Assembly (NCBI GenBank): GCA_002751075.1
Contig: NAOQ01000098.1
Location: 8,924-51,165 of the forward strand
DNA length: 42,242 nucleotides
Direction of reading: 5' to 3'
DNA from: Ichthyophonus hoferi
Taxonomy: Eukaryota; Opisthokonta; Ichthyosporea; Ichthyophonida; Ichthyophonidae
The position numbers and the translations under genes were made by a program. Shown piece after piece: positions 37,501-42,242 of this stretch; the stretch's first letter is position 1, and the number at the start of each line of letters is the position of its first letter. The notes beneath the pieces are model-generated. The model searched no databases. It had not been told where the DNA came from and worked only from the letters and a program-made list of their open reading frames with translations.

Positions 37501-39296
37501 CCCTCCCTTGTGGCCTTCCTGCCTCATAAAATTGACCAGGTAAGACCTTATCTTACTAGTATTGTTTTATTGTTTGTTATTTGCACCAATCCGTTGCTAC
37601 TTTTATATTTTGCTGTTTTAATAATGCAATTTGGGACTTGGTGATTATTGGTTTTATTTAGCATTTTAAAATATTTTTACATAGATATCTTTATCTTGAA
37701 ATACGTGTCCAAATTCACTTATATATTCTTTCCTGGCAATGCTTGTTTACTACTGGTAAGAACAATAAATAACCTGATCCTATTGGCTAAAGGAGTAGTG
37801 TTGAAGAGTCAACCAACTACACTTCTGGAAGTCTCTGGTTTTCCGTTGTTGATTATATACATATTTATCATCTGATCATTATGATAGCATGGTGTCAAGC
37901 CATTGGTTAATAGATGGTTTTAAAATTGAGGCTTTAAAAGATAGAAGCTTATTAAGCACTATGATTGGCCACACTGAGGGTGTGTATTTGGGCTGGATCC
38001 ATAACTTTTCACTACCAACCAATGGGTTCTGTGTATTAGGATTTTAGTGCTTGTGTTTTATTGGTGTTTTGGATTGATGTGAATGGAGGATGGTCGTGTG
38101 AGAGAGAAGAATAGTAATGGTTTTTTGATTTGTGGATTGACGGATTGATAAGTGGAGTTAGGAGAAAGGAGAAATAAATATAGAAATATACTGGATACCC
38201 CCAGCGATAATAGTATCCACACATGTATATATCAAGTAGTGTAAGATACATTCTACGAGGGATTGTAATGCAATATTACTCTGGTATAGTCTGCCCTAGT
38301 GTATCAATACAATACAAGACAGTACAGCATTGAGCACCCTTTGCTGTATGATGTATCAAGGTTATTAACCTCTGTTTTTCTGTATCATAGTTATTAAACT
38401 CAAATTCTCTCGGGGTTGACCCACAGGGGACAATACCAAAAGCTGCCAGTGTTGAAAAGGTGACCATGCTCAAAGCTCCGGTATATATTGTTTGGCATAT
38501 GTGTATATCCATCTGCATATATCTCTCATAATCTATATTTATGTATTTCTATAACTGTACACTGATATTGATAGCTTCCTGTCTTTCTTATTTCTTTTAC
38601 CCCCCTCCGCTTTTCTCCAATTGCCACTGGGTATAAATGTTGTACACTAATACCTAGTGGTTGACCTTTATACAGGCCAAAGCAAATAAGTATCTTCGCG
38701 TATATGCCTTTCCTGACGTGTTGCGTGATGACCTGGTAGGTCCTACCTCTTACACTATGGTTACTATGGTTGCTATGGTTACAGTTTTTATCTTTCATGT
38801 GACTATATGTACCCTGTGGTATAGAATATTGTCATTTGTTATTGTCATATATAGGGCACTCTTTGTTGTATGCTATTTATTGTTGTCAAACATAATTCTC
38901 CTCTCTCTCCCTCATCATTCAATTCTATCTAATTCTAGTGTAGATGTAAGTTGTCCTATCCCAACTAGAGATAAACACTTAGCTAATCATTTCTATTTTA
39001 TGTTTTGACAGCAATGCTTTTCACTAGCCCTGATTACTACACTTATGCATGATTCCAAAGCAATTAATGACGCCTTTTTATTTATACCTTGGCACAGCTT
39101 CAACCACGTCCAGTCGACCCTCTATTTACTGCTTATGACTTCGTGAAGCTAAAGGATCATACCAATTCACTTACTCGTCGCGAGCGTATCAAGGCAGGAC
39201 AAATGGTACGTTATGAGCCTCTCTCTCCCTCTATAGTTGTACTTAAATCTGTTTACCTATATAGCCTTTCACTCTTGAGCAATGATATGCAAATAC

Positions 39297-39327
<31 letters not shown>

Positions 39328-42242
39328 CATGCAAGTGATTTGCCTGCCTGCAAGCGTGTACGTATACCCGCTTGTAATATATTATTACTATTATTATTAT
39401 ATGATTATATATATATATGCATCTTGTATCTGTTATATTAATCAAACATACTTACCAATTGTATATATTACCTGCTGAATATTTTTTAAGAATGATTAAT
39501 TAATTAATTAATTCGTCTTTTATGGCCATTTTTCCCCTTATGCTTTATTTTTTCTAAATCCTTTTATGATTGGTCCCCAAGTCCTTCTCTCCCTTTCACG
39601 TTTATGTATTCTCGGATATTGTTGTGGTTTCTAATGTTTAATTGGTTTTATTAATGAGCATAGATAAACACTAATGAATATTAATTAACTCAGAAAAAAG
39701 CATATCGTGTGTTTACATCACTCCCTGATGATCTAAACCAATTGGATGAAGGCACGAGAACGTAAGTTGCTTGGTTGTTATGGCTGAAGTTGTAAGCCAA
39801 GCCTCATTAATTAGAAGCCCCTTTTTAAAAAAGTTTTACACCCTGATGCAGGCTATGAATTTATGTGGTGTGTGTTATTGGTAGAATTAATGAGTTTAAA
39901 GAGTATGTATGAGCAAAGATTGGTTCTAGAGAGAGAAGATAGAATCAGCATTGATATAGTGAGCTAGAACGTTTTATAAATTAATTTTTTTGGAATTCTG
40001 ATTTTCACTTTCTTTAAATGTTGGCTAATATCTTTATAGACCTAAAAATGAAAAAAATATGCTTTCTTTTAAGGAGGCAATATGATATGAGTGGATGGTT
40101 AATTACCGTTTTTCATTTTAAAAAGCCATATACTGTATGATAATAACCCAATAGGGGCCGGTGTAGTCTTTCAAGGCAAGACTGGTATAGTGTCACTATG
40201 ACGTATAGGATAGTCCATTGATTGTGGCTGCTGGGTAGAGCCTAACCTTTTTACAATATATGTATATATCCTTGTAGGTTTTTGCCCAAGTATTTAACTG
40301 AGTACTTACAATGTTACTCTCTTCCTTACTCGCCCTCATCACACCCTATATGCATACGTACTTATATACACACATACATGCATACATACATACACATACA
40401 GCGCTTTGTTAACTCATGCTATAGAATGGGTGCATCAACAAGTCAAAGTGGCGGCCCTGACCCCCCACAATCTCCTTCGTGCACATGAGGTACGTCTCTT
40501 TCATTGGCGGCCTTGTTATGCTCCAATTACTATCATGTATTAAATGATTAAATGAATTGAAATTTAAGTATGAACTAATATAAAATAGCATTTATCTATT
40601 ATGCTATACTATGTATGTATGTGTGTGTTTGGTAAATAGAGACAAGTACGGTAGTTGTAGTAAGGCATTGAATAATATTCAAATAATAGGGCTAACTGGT
40701 ACGTCATGTTATCCGAAACTGACCAATAAAAGGCAGGCTCTGAGTCACATAGACTCTTCATTGGTGTATTAATTATATTCATATATATATATATATACAA
40801 CCGTACACACTAACTACAAATCATGCTTCATTTTTTCAAATTTTAAACATGAGCCTTGATGTGATTATAATTTAATTGGTTGCCAGCGATCGCTACGAAT
40901 CGTAATCGTATGAGTAGGGGAAAAGTGTGCGAGTAAAACCTGATTACATTAAAAAGTTGGACATAATATTAATATTTAAATCTGGCTTCCTATAGGTGGA
41001 TATTCGCACTAGACTTGAAACACTACAGCAACAACATCTCATGTTGATGGAGGCATTGGACCTAACTCAGGGAACGTATGTTTATATTTAATCCTCTAGT
41101 CATCTTTCTACATTGTATTTTATAAGGGTCTTTCACTTTTATTTCTTGATATACTCTTATGTATTTCTCTTATGTATTTCATATGACTTTTCTACCTAAT
41201 TATCTAACTAGATTTGTATGATTATTTGGCTGTTTTCTCTTGTATATCTCTTTATATGTTTTACAATTCACGCCTCTATACACTCGTACATATTAGGCAA
41301 TCAAAAAAATATTCAAATTAGAAGATTGGCTTAGTTAAACGAAGGCCAATAATCATCAACTATTATATTATATATTTATACTCTACTGTAGTATGATATA
41401 TTATAATTGCAGTACAAGTCTGGTTATGGGCCCTAAAATATACTCCGATGATAAGATTATAATGTAACATTTACATCTCTATCCATATATATTTACTCCA
41501 CCCCTCATTAAAGCCCAACCAATCACTGGCCCATTACTAATTATGGTGGTTATTATTATTACAGCAATGAAGAGAACGAGCTAAGAATGGTGCTTCAAAA
41601 CCTTAACGTGCAAATTGTTCGCCATCAGGACCGACTGCAAGCCTTGGGTGCAGGTGATCTATCGTCTCCTTCTCCTTCTTTTTCTTTTTCTCCCTCTCTT
41701 TCTCTCTTTCTTTTTTCTTCAATTATCTTCTATCTGCTTCTCCTTCTTTCAAGCACGCACCACACCACACCACATCATAAGATTATATGAACCCATTGCA
41801 TAGTCTTAAATCAACCATGTTTACCATGCAAGTCATTTACCTCTACACCCTACACCTACACAGCGTACACCAAAGAAAACGAAATTGTATCTACTGTATC
41901 TAGTCCCTTATTAAGCGAGGCTGCTAATAAAAGACTGAGCGAAGATAAATGCCCCACCATTTCAAGTGCCAGTATGAGAAAATTAGCTAGTGAACTTGTT
42001 CATCAAAATACCAGGTAAGTTCGTGTTACACAATAATCTCCTTTGGCTATTATGCACTTCCTCTCTCTCTTTCCTACGGATCTCTCTGTTAGCCTCATTG
42101 ACTGGTGGGTTGTTCAAGGCATCTATCTATCGGTCTGTCCATATCTTTATCTATCTTTCTATATCTGTCGATCCATATCTCTATTTAGTGACATCCTGAT
42201 TGCCCCTCTTATTTCTCTGTGAAAATTAATGCAGTTCACTGA
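25570..42242 (+). CDS. DENN-domain Rab exchange factor with an inserted C1 domain (3' end outside window)
   Basis: DENN proteins activate Rab GTPases by nucleotide exchange on membranes. Exons: 25570-25667, 27378-27611, 28141-28212, 28749-28851, 29255-29362, 29642-29734, 29876-30031, 30436-30483, 30744-30775, 31073-31121, 31349-31429, 31758-31874, 33105-33142, 33555-33624, 34164-34242, 34470-34591, 35151-35234, 35774-35857, 36277-36337, 36689-36766, 37035-37139, 37463-37539, 38391-38480, 38676-38735, 39098-39205, 39694-39761, 40278-40301, 40402-40489, 40996-41075, 41565-41653, 41864-42014, perhaps 42235 on. Phases agree throughout (915 codons plus two bases). uDENN (about 9-150) starts PNPRLIEYFFIGG. 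cDENN (about 190-360) has CERRILIFSANYS, YPLTWQHVYIPVLP and APMPYIIGVH. A C1 zinc domain follows at 429-478, then dDENN (about 484-576; VRVAFLRVFSTLL, METQAWSNFVIERI). Residues 577-915 are unrecognised; 809-866 look coiled-coil. The subfamily (DENND1-6, MADD, SBF) cannot be fixed. Confidence 0.92.
28657..28720. other. GC-rich patch in DENN intron 3
   Basis: A run rich in ggcccgg and gggtcggg units stands out in an intron that is otherwise very AT-rich. It ends about 28 bases before the acceptor of the exon at 28749. It could be part of an unrecognised repeat family or a splicing element. No coding frame or terminal repeats were seen. Confidence 0.5.
29376..29597. repeat. TATG/TGTA-rich microsatellite
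   Basis: A mixture of tatg, tgtg and tata units fills the start of DENN intron 5, soon after the donor at 29363. It generates long spurious Tyr/Val/Cys/Met frames. Confidence 0.9.
30123..30483 (+). repeat. Tandem triplication containing cDENN exon 8; two older copies decayed
   Basis: Three units begin at about 30123, 30248 and 30373 with the shared phrase catttaag..gtatggct. Each leads to an exon-like segment at 30176, 30301 and 30436. Only the third has an AG acceptor (ctatag) and a donor (CAG|GTAGGG), and it encodes HVYIPVLPEAMLSFVQ. Copy two reads YVYIPVLPQAS in the same frame, and copy one HVCIPILSQTS. Both have lost the acceptor (tataa and tatac) and run into TA repeats. Period is about 125 and 135 bases. 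Confidence 0.85.
31934..32042. repeat. TA/TG-rich microsatellite
   Basis: Alternating tata, tgtg and tatg units in the DENN intron after the exon ending at 31874. Confidence 0.85.
33338..33367. repeat. TA dinucleotide microsatellite
   Basis: (TA)n of about 11 units bounded by atgtata/tatatgt, in the DENN intron before the exon at 33555. Confidence 0.9.
35876..36027. repeat. TATG-rich microsatellite
   Basis: Mixed tatg, tgta and tata units soon after the donor at 35858, in the DENN intron that follows the dDENN exon. Confidence 0.85.
39296..39325. repeat. CATA tetranucleotide microsatellite
   Basis: About seven CATA units in the DENN intron after 39205. A related, less regular tract lies at 40350-40401, directly before the exon at 40402, where it forms part of the acceptor region. 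Confidence 0.9.

Noticed and set aside
38041-38115. Possible DENN exon after the acceptor tgtattag (DFSACVLLVFWIDVNGG)
   Set aside because: No convincing donor in phase, and exons 37463-37539 and 38391-38480 join without it.
1-42242. Virus-like elements, LTR elements, LINEs, DNA transposons, tRNA and rRNA genes
   Set aside because: No reverse transcriptase, integrase, transposase or capsid-like frames, no paired long terminal repeats, and no tRNA-type box sequences were seen by eye; small non-autonomous elements cannot be ruled out without a genome-wide repeat search.

Overview
The window is nuclear DNA of an intron-rich, strongly AT-rich animal. Exons have to be joined across GT-AG introns of roughly 90 to 1700 bases, and non-coding DNA is full of TA, CATA and TG repeats. 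Sepiapterin reductase and an annexin beside a DENN-family Rab regulator fit a metazoan. The exact group cannot be fixed from sequence alone; an early-branching animal such as a sponge is only a guess.

Four protein genes can be assembled exon by exon with matching phases. (1) An annexin, + strand, 6091-11870, nine coding exons, 577 aa, with a long Ser/Pro/Thr/His-rich N-terminal extension. (2) SDHAF3 (ACN9), a mitochondrial LYR-family assembly factor for complex II, - strand, 16298 down to 13790, three exons, 109 aa. It has a GC-AG intron, and its middle exon appears twice around a 79-base run of N. (3) Sepiapterin reductase, + strand, 17256-23916, nine exons, 254 aa, head-to-head with SDHAF3. 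(4) A large DENN-domain protein, + strand, from 25570 past the window end, at least 31 exons and 915 residues. It carries a zinc-binding C1 domain between cDENN and dDENN.

Layout: 1-6076 has no confidently assigned gene, only a Glu-Pro repeat that could be a terminal exon. Annexin and SDHAF3 converge across about 1.9 kb. SDHAF3 and sepiapterin reductase diverge from a 957-base spacer. Sepiapterin reductase and the DENN gene are in tandem, 1.65 kb apart. The four genes share no pathway; this looks like ordinary animal gene order, not a functional cluster.

The most interesting observations are: a tandem triplication, in a DENN intron, of the exon encoding the IPVLP segment of cDENN, with two decayed copies whose differences from the live exon are largely synonymous; the DENN-C1-DENN architecture; the GC-AG intron of SDHAF3; the duplicated exon around the assembly gap; and an annexin that seems to keep a complete calcium site only in its first repeat. 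No complete transposon, virus-like element, tRNA, rRNA or CRISPR array was recognised.
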